Part shown: positions 7,871 to 16,090 of the stretch, one piece after another
Numbering within the stretch: the first letter of the stretch is position 1
Layout of the letters: every line of letters begins with the position of its first letter
Source of the DNA: Oscillibacter sp.
GTDB taxonomy: Bacteria > Bacillota > Clostridia > Oscillospirales > Oscillospiraceae
Length of the DNA: 29,365 nucleotides
Assembly (NCBI GenBank): GCA_024404295.1
Contig: JAKSQE010000003.1
Location: 1 to 29,365 of the forward strand
Direction: 5' to 3'
Notes under the pieces: model-generated
The model's input: only the letters and a program-made list of their open reading frames with translations
Told to the model about the DNA's origin: nothing
The model's database searches: none
Program-made: the position numbers and the translations under genes

Positions 7871-8509
7871 TTAAGTCGGATCAATCTCCGTAGGAGATGC
7901 AATGGGATGCTCCTTGTGAGCCACCATTGCTTGGATCAGCTCCACCGTACCGCCCAATCCCAAAGCGTGGGTATTCAGGCAAAAGTCGTAGCTGTCCACA
8001 ACACCCCATTTGCGGGAAGCATAATACTCATAATAAGCCGCACGGCGCTTATCCGTTTTTCGAATCAGACTCTTTGCCTCTTCGGCAGATACATTCTGCC
8101 GCTTTGACACGCGGTCGATTCGGACATCCTTCGGTGCATACAAAAACAGACTCAGCAGATTCGGATTTCCGCTCAGCGCATAGTCTGCACAGCGACCGAT
8201 CATGACACAGGGACCTTCTGCCGCCAAACGGCGAATGGTTTCAAATGTAGCAAGATACACCTGCTGCTCCAGAGAATCACCTGTGCCGCCAATCCCAAAG
8301 GGATAGGCATCCATGGCGATGGAATACAGCAAACTCTTCGGACGCTCGTCAAAGCTTTCAAACACCTTTTCGCACAGGCCGCTCTCCTTAGCAGCCTCTT
8401 GCAGTAATTCCTTATCATAAAACGGGATTCCCAGCTCTTTGGCTACGCGGATACCGACTTCTTTACCGCCGCTGCCAAACTGGCGGCCAATCGTAATAAT
8501 TGTTTTCAT
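7871..8509 (-). CDS. Cytidylate kinase-like family protein
   Basis: A 212-residue P-loop protein beginning MKTIITIGRQFGSGG, with the variant nucleotide-binding loop GRQFGSGGKEVG at residues 8-19, a GPCVMIGRCADY segment near 110, and an Arg/Lys-rich lid around DKRRAAYYEYY near 160. This is the cytidylate-kinase-like family frequent in gut Clostridia, distinct from the canonical CMP kinase Cmk; its real substrate is not established, and a nucleoside monophosphate kinase activity is only inferred from the fold. GGAGG lies about 11 bases upstream, and a good promoter (8544-8572) stands before it. Confidence 0.85.
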   Translation of the reverse strand: MKTIITIGRQFGSGGKEVGIRVAKELGIPFYDKELLQEAAKESGLCEKVFESFDERPKSLLYSIAMDAYPFGIGGTGDSLEQQVYLATFETIRRLAAEGPCVMIGRCADYALSGNPNLLSLFLYAPKDVRIDRVSKRQNVSAEEAKSLIRKTDKRRAAYYEYYASRKWGVVDSYDFCLNTHALGLGGTVELIQAMVAHKEHPIASPTEIDPT

Positions 8510-8543
8510 GGAAGAACACCCTCCTCGCCATTTTTCTAATGTC

Positions 8544-8572
8544 AGTATACCATTGTTTACCTATACCGTCAA
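8544..8572 (-). promoter_or_regulatory. Promoter of the cytidylate-kinase-like gene
   Basis: Minus strand TTGACG (8567-8572), 17-base spacer, TATACT (8544-8549), about 35 bases before the start codon. Confidence 0.8.
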
Positions 8573-8610
8573 ACAGAATTCCAGCTCATGATTCGTATCG
8601 AACTTGTATT

Positions 8611-9510
8611 CTAACATACCGCAGGGCGGATTCCCCTCCGTTGCAAAACACGGTTCAAGTCTACAAGCACGCGCTTCTTATCACCCCTCCAAAGCGGTGC
8701 AATCAAATCTTTTTTTGCGCCATCGCCAGTCAAACGATGAACGACCACTTCCTTCGGCAGAATTTCCAGTGCATCCGCTACCAATTCATAATAAATCTGC
8801 GGGTCTAATGTTACAAATTCACCTCTGGCATAGCTTTCCGCCAAAGCCGTTCCCTTTAACACATGGAGCAGCTGCAGTTTGATGCCGTCTGTCCGTTGCC
8901 CCACATATTGAACTGTCTCCAGCATTTCTTCCCTGCTTTCGCCTGGTAAGCCAAAAATAACATGGGTAATACGGTGAACACCGATCTCCGCCAGATCTGC
9001 CATAGCCTTTTCGTAGACAGGCAGTTCATATCCCCGGTTGATCCGCTTGGCAGTCTCAGGGTGAATGCTTTGCAGCCCCAATTCCACCCAGAGAGGTTTC
9101 TTCTCTGCCAGCCGACGAAGCATGGCAAGTGCATCCTGCCCAAGACAATCCGGTCGGGTAGCGATGGAAAGACCCACTATTTCCGGATGGTCTGCCGCTT
9201 GCTGATAAATTCGTTCCAAATGCGCCAGATCACCGTAGGTGCCAGTATAGCTCTGGAAGTAGGCGATATAATGTAGTCCCTCTCCCTTCGCACCCAAAAT
9301 GGCTTTCGCCTGATGGATTTGTTCCGCTATAGAAAGATTTTCTGCCGAGGCAAAGTCTCCAGATCCGCCGGCTGAGCAAAACGTACAGCCACCGACCCCA
9401 ATCGTTCCATCCCGATTTGGACAGGTTGTGGCAGCAGACATGGCAAGCTTATACACTTTACGGTCAAACTGTCGTTTGCAGTAGACGTTAGCACTGATAT
9501 ACTCTTTCAT
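8611..9510 (-). CDS. YhcC-type radical SAM protein (TIGR01212 family)
   Basis: A 299-residue radical S-adenosylmethionine protein. The cluster cysteines lie in an unusual spacing, Cys30 (CPNRDG) and Cys42, Cys45 (GGCTFC), which is characteristic of the YhcC/TIGR01212 family rather than the standard CxxxCxxC. The segments GLSIATRPDC and HVIFGLPGES further identify the elongator-like radical SAM barrel. Function is not established for the family. AGGTGA stands 7 bases before the ATG. A four-codon GTG mini-frame ends over the start codon, which I regard as chance. No clear promoter was found in the 100 bases upstream. Confidence 0.88.
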   Translation of the reverse strand: MKEYISANVYCKRQFDRKVYKLAMSAATTCPNRDGTIGVGGCTFCSAGGSGDFASAENLSIAEQIHQAKAILGAKGEGLHYIAYFQSYTGTYGDLAHLERIYQQAADHPEIVGLSIATRPDCLGQDALAMLRRLAEKKPLWVELGLQSIHPETAKRINRGYELPVYEKAMADLAEIGVHRITHVIFGLPGESREEMLETVQYVGQRTDGIKLQLLHVLKGTALAESYARGEFVTLDPQIYYELVADALEILPKEVVVHRLTGDGAKKDLIAPLWRGDKKRVLVDLNRVLQRRGIRPAVC

Positions 9511-9608
9511 AATACGCTCACCTGCCTCCTACTCTCTCTATTTTGTCAGGTTTCTGCCAATCTAAAGTAATCCTGTTGAAGCAACGATCTCCTTCGTTGG
9601 GAACGCGC

Positions 9609-9640
9609 AAAAAAACATCCTGAATGCTTGTTTCAGGATG
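9609..9640 (-). terminator. Intrinsic terminator of the PAP2-family gene
   Basis: On the minus strand a 9-bp stem (CATCCTGAA/TTCAGGATG, 9616-9624 with 9632-9640) is followed by seven T residues (9609-9615). It is 15 bases after the stop at 9655. Confidence 0.9.
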
Positions 9641-9654
9641 CTCTTTTGATCAAT

Positions 9655-10092
9655 TCAATGTCTTAAAAACGCAACGATCAGGCCAATTACAGCACCGCAA
9701 ATCACCAGCAGTGCCGTACGTCCCAAAAACCCACCCAATTTCACTTCATCGTTGACATCGCTACCAGCCAGCGCCAACAATTCGTCTAGTGCTTTTGCGT
9801 GCTTGCCAGCTTCTCTGCGAACACCCATAGCATCATGCATCACAACGATAGCCATGATAGCAGCGATACCAAAAATAGAAGATGCCAATCCGTATTCCAG
9901 TCCGGCGGTAACTGCCATAGCCGTCACTGTAGCAGAATGACCACTGGGCATTCCTCCATCGCCAACCAGACGGTGAAAGTCTAATGTGTGATTCATTGCT
10001 GCATAAATCAGCATTTTAATGATCTGCGCCGCAGCCCATGCCATAAGAGCGCTGATCAGCAATTCATTCTTTAATAGTTCCTGTAATCCCAT
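9655..10092 (-). CDS. Divergent PAP2 family membrane protein (DUF212/YuiD-like)
   Basis: A 145-residue protein with hydrophobic segments at about 12-30, 55-85 and 124-142. It carries GDGGMPSGHSA near residue 45, the part of the acid-phosphatase signature shared by the divergent PAP2 (DUF212) family, and VVMHDAMGVRREAGKHA near residue 83, also typical of that family. Members are predicted membrane phosphatases of unknown substrate. Length is normal. The gene stands alone with an extended -10 promoter and its own terminator; AGAGGG precedes the ATG. Confidence 0.9.
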   Translation of the reverse strand: MGLQELLKNELLISALMAWAAAQIIKMLIYAAMNHTLDFHRLVGDGGMPSGHSATVTAMAVTAGLEYGLASSIFGIAAIMAIVVMHDAMGVRREAGKHAKALDELLALAGSDVNDEVKLGGFLGRTALLVICGAVIGLIVAFLRH

Positions 10093-10122
10093 TTTTGCGC
10101 CCTCTTTCTTCTGTATGATGTC

Positions 10123-10131
10123 AGTATATCA
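10123..10131 (-). promoter_or_regulatory. Extended -10 promoter of the PAP2-family gene
   Basis: Minus strand TGATATACT: a TATACT box (10123-10128) with the TGn extension. The matching -35 region is weak, as expected for an extended -10 promoter. Confidence 0.6.
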
Positions 10132-10160
10132 CAGTTTTTATGAAAGCGAAACTAAGAGAT

Positions 10161-10195
10161 AAAGAAAAACTCCAGAATCTCGACGATTCTGGAGT
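10161..10195 (-). terminator. Intrinsic terminator of tRNA-Gln
   Basis: Minus strand 11-bp stem ACTCCAGAATC/GATTCTGGAGT (10169-10179 with 10185-10195), 5-base loop, then TTTTCTTT (10161-10168). It starts 7 bases after the encoded CCA of the tRNA. Confidence 0.9.
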
Positions 10196-10202
10196 AATCT
10201 TT

Positions 10203-10276
10203 TGGCAGCGGGTGAAGGATTCGAACCCTCACATACAGAGTCAGAGTCTGCTGTGCTACCATTACACAAACCCGCT
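10203..10276 (-). tRNA. tRNA-Gln (anticodon CUG), CCA encoded
   Basis: Read on the minus strand: a 7-bp acceptor stem AGCGGGT/ACCCGCT, a D arm with AATGGTAGC, an anticodon stem GCAGA/TCTGT with loop CTCTGAC (anticodon CTG at 10242-10244), a T arm GAGGG-TTCGAAT-CCTTC, discriminator G, and CCA at 10203-10205. The G73 discriminator and the anticodon fit glutamine. It decodes CAG. It is a single tRNA with its own consensus promoter and terminator. Confidence 0.93.
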
Positions 10277-10306
10277 ATATCCGTTCGTGTTCAGCGAACA
10301 GATATT

Positions 10307-10334
10307 ATTATACAGAAAAAACATTCCTTGTCAA
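10307..10334 (-). promoter_or_regulatory. tRNA-Gln promoter
   Basis: Minus strand TTGACA (10329-10334), 16-base spacer, TATAAT (10307-10312). Both boxes are perfect consensus, about 30 bases before the mature tRNA 5' end. Confidence 0.9.
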
Positions 10335-10357
10335 TAGCTTTTCCTAAAAATTACATT

Positions 10358-11227
10358 TTATTTTTCTTCGCTTGAAAAGGTATAATCTCTGTCGTATATC
10401 TCCTGCAACGGGTATTCTTTTCCGTGAAACTTAAAACCCGGAAAAGTATCTAATTGCACACCATGAATCGCTTGAAAAATGCATTTTTCAATGTTGGGAT
10501 TGGTTTTTTTCAGCTCTCGCAGCAACATTTTCATCTCTTGTCGCTTGCTTTCCCCTACTCCATCATCAGCTGCGTCTCTTGCCTCGGTAAAACGGCAGGC
10601 ACACTGCAAAAAACGCAGTCCATTATAGTTCTTCCATGCAACGATAGCATCCTCATGGACGCAATAGAGTGGGCGAATCAATTCCATACCCGGGAAGTTT
10701 TTGCTATGCAGCTTCGGAGGCATGGCCTGAAGCTGAGCACCATAGAACAGGCCCAGAAGCGTGGTCTCTACCACATCGGAAAAATGATGGCCTAATGCGA
10801 TTTTATTACACCCCAGTTCCTGGGCTTTGGCATAGAGAAAACCCCGGCGCATTCTGGCACACAGATAACAAGGGCTTTTCTCAACACAAACGGTCACATC
10901 AAAAATATTGCTTTCAAAAATCGTGATGGGAATTCCTAATCGCTGTGCATTTTCCTCCAGCAGCTTTCTGTTTTCCGGATTGTAGCCGGGATCCATCACC
11001 AAGAACACCAGTTCAAACGGCTGCTCGGTGTGGCGCTGCAGTTCTTGCATAAGCTTTGCAAGAACGACAGAGTCTTTTCCTCCGGAAATACAAACCGCGA
11101 TCCGATCTCCCGGCTTTACCAGTTCATACCTCTTCACCGCTGCAATAAACGGATTCCACAGGGTTTTCCGATAGGTTTTAATCAAACTACGCTCCGCGAT
11201 CTCCTGCGGAGTTAATTCACGAGACAT
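10358..11227 (-). CDS. TtcA-like tRNA 2-thiolation PP-loop ATPase
   Basis: A 289-residue N-type ATP pyrophosphatase with the PP-loop SGGKDS at residues 48-53, CYLC (Cys120, Cys123) and a third cysteine region CAC (Cys209, Cys211). TtcA activates and thiolates cytidine 32 of some tRNAs, using a 4Fe-4S cluster held by a CxxC pair and a further cysteine, and this arrangement is present here. Firmicute homologues are often annotated only as TtcA-family or ATPase, and the exact target nucleoside is not proven. It begins 13 bases after the cardiolipin synthase stop with GAGG before the ATG, so it probably belongs to that operon. The tRNA gene follows but has its own promoter. Confidence 0.85.
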   Translation of the reverse strand: MSRELTPQEIAERSLIKTYRKTLWNPFIAAVKRYELVKPGDRIAVCISGGKDSVVLAKLMQELQRHTEQPFELVFLVMDPGYNPENRKLLEENAQRLGIPITIFESNIFDVTVCVEKSPCYLCARMRRGFLYAKAQELGCNKIALGHHFSDVVETTLLGLFYGAQLQAMPPKLHSKNFPGMELIRPLYCVHEDAIVAWKNYNGLRFLQCACRFTEARDAADDGVGESKRQEMKMLLRELKKTNPNIEKCIFQAIHGVQLDTFPGFKFHGKEYPLQEIYDRDYTFSSEEK

Positions 11228-11240
11228 ATGTTATCCTCAC

Positions 11241-12803
11241 TTAGATCCAAATTGCGCCCAGCCGGAGAACCGCAGCAAACATGCGGCGTAGTAATGGACG
11301 ATGCTCCCATTCCTGGATCGTATAAAGCTTACTTTGATCCATGATGCTGTCCAGATCTTCCAGCAACTCCTCCACCACCGGCATGTGGTACATCAGCGCG
11401 GCGCACTCGTAATGCAACTGAAAAGTCCGGTAATCCATATTGGTGCTGCCCACCAATGCCACTTCCCGATCTACCATTACGCTCTTGGCGTGGAGAAATC
11501 CCGGTGTATACTTGTAAATTTTTACACCATGGCGTAGCAGCTCTCCCCAGTAGGTCTCTGCCACCATATAGGCAAACTTATGATCCGGATTGGCCGGAAT
11601 ACAGAGACGAACATCAACTCCCGCATCTGCGGCGATACATAAGGCCCGCTGAACAGACTCCTCTACTGCGTAATATGGTGTAGTGATATACAGCATTTTC
11701 TGCGCTGAAGCAATGAGTTGTAGATAAACTTCCTCAACAGGATTGTCCGGATTATTTAAGGGGCCATCGGTAAACGGCTGACAATATCCCGTACTTTCGA
11801 CTGACTCTGAAATTTGAGGGCGATAATAATCGTCTTCATTGGGAAAACTCTTTCCCATCATCTTCCACATTTGCATGAATTGCGCCGAAAAACCCCAGGC
11901 GCCCTCACCGGTAAGCCGCACTCCGCTGTCTTTCCAATGTCCGTAGCGGTTGATCAGGTTTGCATATTCATCTCCAATGTTGAATCCACCGGTGTATGCG
12001 TCCCATCCGTCAATCACAGCAATTTTCCGGTGATCGCGGAAATTAAAATAAATACGACTGATATACCTGTGGACCGGATTAAATACGCCCACTTCGATCC
12101 CCGCATCCTGCATTCTTTGCAGCATATCATCGGAAAGGCGCGTCAGATTACCAAAGTCATCAAAAATGATGAAAACTTCTACACCCGCAGCAGCTCGCTC
12201 TCGCAGTGCAGCAAAAATCTGATCCCAGATCGCTCCCTCTGCCAAAATATAGTACTCCAAAAACACATAAGTTTTTGCCTGCCGGATATGGGCGATCAAG
12301 TCGTCAAAAAAGGCCCCGCCATCCGAAAAATACGCCGCAGCTGTATTCTGGTAAAGCCAAAATCCTCGTTTTTGCAGATACGCTGCGATTCTTCCCCAAG
12401 CAGGAGACCTTTTTTGCAGACGGGATAGATTGGTTTCACTGGACATTTTCTGGCTTTCCCGCTGTGGAATGGGTGGAATCGTCTTTAAGCTTAAACGCTT
12501 TGCCTGATGTGCACCACCCCACACCCAAAACAAAATCAATCCAGCCACGGGCAAAATCAAGAGAAGGCACATCCAGCTCAGCTTATAGTTCGGGCTGCCG
12601 GGACGCTGGTAGACACGAATTGCAACAATCACACCAACCAACTGCAGTACACCATAGACAAAACTGGCTTTTTCCTGAAGAACCTTTACCAATAACAAAA
12701 CCGTAGCAATTTGAGCCACGACTGTCAACGCACATAGCAAAATGCTGGTTGCAGCGGAAATATGTCGCTCAGCTCGGTCAAATGTCGTAATTTTTCTGGC
12801 CAT
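11241..12803 (-). CDS. cls: Cardiolipin synthase (phospholipase D family)
   Basis: A 520-residue protein with N-terminal hydrophobic segments at about 18-40, 48-64 and 76-97, then two phospholipase D domains. The HKD motifs are HRKIAVID (residues 258-265) and HAKSVMVD (438-445), each followed by the expected GGFNIGDEY and GSTNMDYR segments. Bacterial Cls condenses two phosphatidylglycerols into cardiolipin and glycerol at the cytoplasmic membrane. The length is typical. AAGGAGGG precedes the ATG at 12803 and a TTGAAT/TATAAT promoter lies just upstream. The ttcA-like gene follows after 13 bases. Confidence 0.94.
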   Translation of the reverse strand: MARKITTFDRAERHISAATSILLCALTVVAQIATVLLLVKVLQEKASFVYGVLQLVGVIVAIRVYQRPGSPNYKLSWMCLLLILPVAGLILFWVWGGAHQAKRLSLKTIPPIPQRESQKMSSETNLSRLQKRSPAWGRIAAYLQKRGFWLYQNTAAAYFSDGGAFFDDLIAHIRQAKTYVFLEYYILAEGAIWDQIFAALRERAAAGVEVFIIFDDFGNLTRLSDDMLQRMQDAGIEVGVFNPVHRYISRIYFNFRDHRKIAVIDGWDAYTGGFNIGDEYANLINRYGHWKDSGVRLTGEGAWGFSAQFMQMWKMMGKSFPNEDDYYRPQISESVESTGYCQPFTDGPLNNPDNPVEEVYLQLIASAQKMLYITTPYYAVEESVQRALCIAADAGVDVRLCIPANPDHKFAYMVAETYWGELLRHGVKIYKYTPGFLHAKSVMVDREVALVGSTNMDYRTFQLHYECAALMYHMPVVEELLEDLDSIMDQSKLYTIQEWEHRPLLRRMFAAVLRLGAIWI

Positions 12804-12836
12804 CAGTGCTCCCTCCTTTTCGTTTTCACAATTTAT

Positions 12837-12865
12837 ATTATACTGATTTTAACCCGACCATTCAA
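12837..12865 (-). promoter_or_regulatory. cls promoter
   Basis: Minus strand TTGAAT (12860-12865), 17-base spacer, TATAAT (12837-12842), placed immediately after the terminator of the preceding gene. Confidence 0.8.
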
Positions 12866-12880
12866 CCCACTTCCTGTCCG

Positions 12881-12915
12881 AAAAAACAAACGGGTGACAG
12901 AGGTCACCCGTTTGT
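12881..12915 (-). terminator. Intrinsic terminator of the nicotinate phosphoribosyltransferase gene
   Basis: A perfect 13-bp stem (12886-12898 with 12903-12915), 4-base loop and TTTTTT on the minus strand, a few bases after the stop at 12922. Confidence 0.95.
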
Positions 12916-12921
12916 GCATAT

Positions 12922-14370
12922 TCAGCGTTTTTGATGGAGCAGCTGATCTTTAATGTCCCACAGTTTCTGGCTGAGGTCCACATAGTAGTGATGCGGATTT
13001 TCAAAGCGCTTGACTTCGTCCCACAAAGCATCGACCTGCTTTTTGCAATAGTCCTGAATCTCCTGCAAAGTGGGCTGTTGATAGACCAACTTGCCTTTTT
13101 CAAAAACCGGGACCTGAAGCTCCTTGGCCTCATAGTCCGTATAGACACGACGCTTCCAAGTTGCTTCCGGATCAAACAATTCCAAAGGTTTGCTCTCGTC
13201 GATTTGTTCATCCCAAACCGTCAGATAATCAGCTTCCGCTTTGCCGGTAGCCTTATCAAAAATGCGATAAACCTTCTTAAAATGAGGATTGGTGATCTTG
13301 CCAACATTTTCACTGATTTTGATTTTCGGAACAATGTTGCCTTCTGCATCCTCCACTGCGGCCAACTTGTAAACGCCGCCAAAGACAGGTTCACTGCGTG
13401 CAGTAATCATACGCTCACCAACACCGAACATGTCGATCTTAGCGTCCTGACGCAGCAGATCTTGAATAATATACTCATCCAGAGAGTTGGACGCAGAGAT
13501 CTTACATTCTGTCCATCCTGCCGCGTCCAGCATCTTACGAGCTTTGCGACTCAGATAAGCGATGTCGCCGGAGTCCAGACGGATACCGCACTTAGTAATT
13601 CCTCTGGGCTTCAACACCTCGTTAAATGCCTTAATTGCATTGGGGACACCGGACTTTAAGGTATTATAGGTATCCACCAGCAACGTTGCATTGGTGGGGA
13701 ACACTTCGCAATAGGTCTTAAATGCTTCGTATTCGCTGTCAAACATCTGAACCCAGGCATGTGCCATAGTACCGCCGGCTGGAACACCATAGAGCTGATC
13801 GGAAATGGCACAGGCGGTTCCATTACAGCCTCCGATATAGGCTGCTCGTGCACCGGAAATAGCCGCATCTGTGCCTTGAGCGCGGCGAGAGCCAAACTCC
13901 AGCACCACACGGCCATCAGCTGCACGAGAAATGCGGTTGGCTTTGGTGGCGACCAGACTCTGGTGGTTAAAGCAAAGCAGCAGGTACGTCTCTACCAGCT
14001 GTGCTTCAATAGCTTTAGCACGCACGGTAATCACCGGTTCACGGGGGAAAATCGGAGTACCCTCAGGAATTGCCCAGATGTCACCGGTGAAGGTGAAGTC
14101 TCTCAGGTAGGCAAGAAATTCCTCTGAAAACAAGCCCTTGCTACGCAGATAGTCAATATCCGCTTCATCAAAATGCAAATTCTGAATATAGTCAATGATC
14201 TTGTTCAGACCTGCGGCAATCGCAAAACCGCCGTGATCCGGCACATCACGAAAGAACACATCAAAATAAGTAATGCGGTCCTTATAACCTGATGCAAAAT
14301 AGCCGTTGCCCATAGTCAACTCATAGAAGTCGCAGAGCATCGTCATATTCAGCTTTTCTTCTGTATTCAT
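12922..14370 (-). CDS. pncB: Nicotinate phosphoribosyltransferase
   Basis: Forms nicotinate mononucleotide from nicotinate and phosphoribosyl pyrophosphate with ATP, the entry of the Preiss-Handler NAD salvage route. The 482-residue protein shows TMLCDFYELTMGNGYF near the N terminus, LEFGSRRAQGTDAA, GGTMAHAWVQMF with the likely phosphorylated His204, and GIRLDSGDIAYLS for phosphoribosyl binding. Length fits the long Firmicute-type enzyme. I start it at 14370, where GGAGG stands 6 bases upstream, rather than at an in-frame ATG four codons earlier that overlaps that site. The nadD-yqeK gene in this window acts on its product. Confidence 0.95.
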   Translation of the reverse strand: MNTEEKLNMTMLCDFYELTMGNGYFASGYKDRITYFDVFFRDVPDHGGFAIAAGLNKIIDYIQNLHFDEADIDYLRSKGLFSEEFLAYLRDFTFTGDIWAIPEGTPIFPREPVITVRAKAIEAQLVETYLLLCFNHQSLVATKANRISRAADGRVVLEFGSRRAQGTDAAISGARAAYIGGCNGTACAISDQLYGVPAGGTMAHAWVQMFDSEYEAFKTYCEVFPTNATLLVDTYNTLKSGVPNAIKAFNEVLKPRGITKCGIRLDSGDIAYLSRKARKMLDAAGWTECKISASNSLDEYIIQDLLRQDAKIDMFGVGERMITARSEPVFGGVYKLAAVEDAEGNIVPKIKISENVGKITNPHFKKVYRIFDKATGKAEADYLTVWDEQIDESKPLELFDPEATWKRRVYTDYEAKELQVPVFEKGKLVYQQPTLQEIQDYCKKQVDALWDEVKRFENPHHYYVDLSQKLWDIKDQLLHQKR

Positions 14371-14402
14371 AATAGCCTCCATATTGGCATTTTGTTGTCC
14401 AT

Positions 14403-14431
14403 ATTATAGGCTTAGCATTTTGGAAAAGCAA
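14403..14431 (-). promoter_or_regulatory. pncB promoter
   Basis: Minus strand TTGCTT (14426-14431), 17-base spacer, TATAAT (14403-14408), 33 bases before the start codon. Confidence 0.8.
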
Positions 14432-14470
14432 TCGTTTTTCTTGGTTTTATAGAAAACTTCCCGCCAACCG

Positions 14471-14499
14471 TTGACATTCCCATCGTTCTCCCCTATCAT
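14471..14499 (+). promoter_or_regulatory. Pantothenate kinase gene promoter
   Basis: TTGACA (14471-14476), 17-base spacer, TATCAT (14494-14499), divergent from the pncB promoter. The leader to the start codon is about 55 bases. Confidence 0.75.
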
Positions 14500-14561
14500 A
14501 AAAGTGCAATTTGCAGGCAAACTCTACCAACTGGGTTTCAGCAGCGAAAGGAATGTTTCCT

Positions 14562-15416
14562 ATGGACGTAATCTTAGGCATTGATATTGGCGGTTCCACC
14601 ACAAAAATTGTGGGTCTGCGGACAGACGGCAGCGTGATCTCTATGCTTCGTGTAAAAGCCGAGGATCAGGTGACAAGTCTGTATGGCGCTCTGGGCAACT
14701 ATCTGCGCAGCAATGACCTCTCTTTGGAAGACGTACAGCGTGTTGTATTGACCGGTGTTGGTGCCAGCTATGTCGATGGTGACATTTTCGGACTGCCGAC
14801 TTGTAAGGTAGATGAATTCCAGGCCAGTGGTATGGGTGCGCTTGCTTTATCCAGTCAGAAATCCGGTGTTGTTGTCACAATGGGAACCGGAACCGCCTTC
14901 TTGTGGGCAGAAAGTGGAAAGCCTGTACAGCACTTGTGCGGCAGCGGAATCGGTGGAGGAACACTGGGCGGTCTTTGCCACAAGTTGGTTGACGCAGAGC
15001 GATTCGGCCAAATCAAAAAATTAGCGGAGCAAGGCGAATTAAATAAGGTCGACTTGACCATTCGCAGCATCGTAAAGGATAGCTCCGGTGTATTAGATCC
15101 GGACATGACTGCCGCAAACTTCGGTGATTTGTCCGAAGATGCCACACCTGCCGATCTGGCTGCCGGCGTCGTAAATCTGGTTCTCCAAGCCATCGGTACC
15201 ATGACGGTTTTAGCTTGTCAGTGCCATCATACCAAAACAGTCATTGCGATTGGTTCCATGACAACGCTCCCACAGGCGGAAACCAACTTCCAGGCTTTTG
15301 AAAAGCTTTACGGTATTCACTACACAATCCCCGAAAATGCCACCTTTGCCACCGCCATCGGTGCTGCACTATGCAGCTTGGAGCAGAAGCCCTGCAATAA
15401 AAACGAACTTCAATGA
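14562..15416 (+). CDS. coaW: Type II pantothenate kinase
   Basis: Phosphorylates pantothenate in the first step of coenzyme A synthesis. The 284-residue protein is an ASKHA-fold kinase: phosphate-1 loop GIDIGGSTTKIVG at residues 6-18, VVLTGVGASYV near 62-72, MGTGTAFLWAE near 107-117 and GSGIGGGTLGGL near 128-139, the pattern of the staphylococcal and eukaryotic-like type II family and not of type I CoaA or type III CoaX. I start it at 14562, where AAAGGA lies 9 bases upstream; earlier in-frame starts lack a ribosome site. It is a single-gene unit between its own promoter and terminator. Confidence 0.85.
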   Translation: MDVILGIDIGGSTTKIVGLRTDGSVISMLRVKAEDQVTSLYGALGNYLRSNDLSLEDVQRVVLTGVGASYVDGDIFGLPTCKVDEFQASGMGALALSSQKSGVVVTMGTGTAFLWAESGKPVQHLCGSGIGGGTLGGLCHKLVDAERFGQIKKLAEQGELNKVDLTIRSIVKDSSGVLDPDMTAANFGDLSEDATPADLAAGVVNLVLQAIGTMTVLACQCHHTKTVIAIGSMTTLPQAETNFQAFEKLYGIHYTIPENATFATAIGAALCSLEQKPCNKNELQ

Positions 15417-15420
15417 TAGC

Positions 15421-15453
15421 AAATGCCCTGTGCTTCGGCACAGGGCATTCTTT
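15421..15453 (+). terminator. Intrinsic terminator of coaW
   Basis: A 12-bp stem AATGCCCTGTGC/GCACAGGGCATT (15422-15433 with 15438-15449) with the stable TTCG tetraloop, then CTTTAT. It touches the stop of the convergent gene at 15452 and may serve both. Confidence 0.85.
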
Positions 15454-16075
15454 ATGCGTGGGGAAGGTTCCAGTGAAATCGCGCAGAGCACAGACGGATA
15501 GTCAAAATGACCATACATCCTACAGCCATGCTGATCTGCTCACCTGCCAGCGGCCACAGCAAAATGCACAGCACAGCACCTACCATAGCAGCGCAGGCAT
15601 AAATATGCTTCAGAAAGATGTAAGGACGATCCCCCGCCAACACATCCCGCAGCACACCACCGCCAACGCCGCTGATCACAGCCACGAACAGGCTCAGGAA
15701 AAAAGCGTCGTGATACTCTGTTTGCATCACGACTTGAACCCCACAAACCACAAAGATGCCCAAGCCCACTGAGTCTGCCAAAAGCTGAACGCGCTCAAAG
15801 CCGACCTTCCGTCGATCCAACCATCGACGCACCGGCGGCAAAAACAGTGCCATAGATACCGCACCGGCTGTTAGCGCATACCACGGTTCCCGAAATGCTA
15901 CCGGTGGAATCATGCCCAGCAAGATGTCACGCATGACGCCACCGCCCACTGCAGTAATCACGCCTAACATTGCCACGCCAAAAAGATCCATATTTTTTCG
16001 CATTCCGACTGCGGCTCCCGAAACAGCAAAGGAAACCGTGCCGATCCACTCCAAGATAATTCCAAATAGATTCAT
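15452..16075 (-). CDS. TRIC/UPF0126 (YicG-like) membrane protein, probable glycine transporter
   Basis: A 207-residue integral membrane protein of seven or so helices made of two repeated halves, each with a GGGxxRD motif: AVGGGVMRDILLG near residues 42-54 and GVGGGVLRDVLAG near 130-142. That duplicated motif defines the UPF0126/TRIC family. The Pfam entry for its domain is, as I recall, now named for glycine transport. Here the gene lies directly behind a tandem glycine riboswitch and its terminator, which independently points to glycine as ligand or substrate. I start it at 16075 with GGAGG 7 bases upstream; a longer in-frame start at 16117 would lie inside the terminator hairpin. Confidence 0.9.
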   Translation of the reverse strand: MNLFGIILEWIGTVSFAVSGAAVGMRKNMDLFGVAMLGVITAVGGGVMRDILLGMIPPVAFREPWYALTAGAVSMALFLPPVRRWLDRRKVGFERVQLLADSVGLGIFVVCGVQVVMQTEYHDAFFLSLFVAVISGVGGGVLRDVLAGDRPYIFLKHIYACAAMVGAVLCILLWPLAGEQISMAVGCMVILTIRLCSARFHWNLPHA

Positions 16076-16090
16076 GCCACATCCTCCAGA

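Noticed and set aside
9511..9530. A four-codon GTG frame whose stop overlaps the start of the YhcC-type gene
   Set aside because: The spacing to AGGAGG is too short for a good start, and AGGTGA serves the real ATG; such overlaps arise easily by chance.
9583..9600. Short inverted repeat CAACGA/TCGTTG between the radical SAM and PAP2 genes
   Set aside because: Only 6 bp with no T tract and no promoter context; below what I would call a functional hairpin.
10140..10337. A 65-codon plus-strand frame over the tRNA-Gln region
   Set aside because: It crosses the terminator, the tRNA and its promoter on the opposite strand; no ribosome site or family feature.
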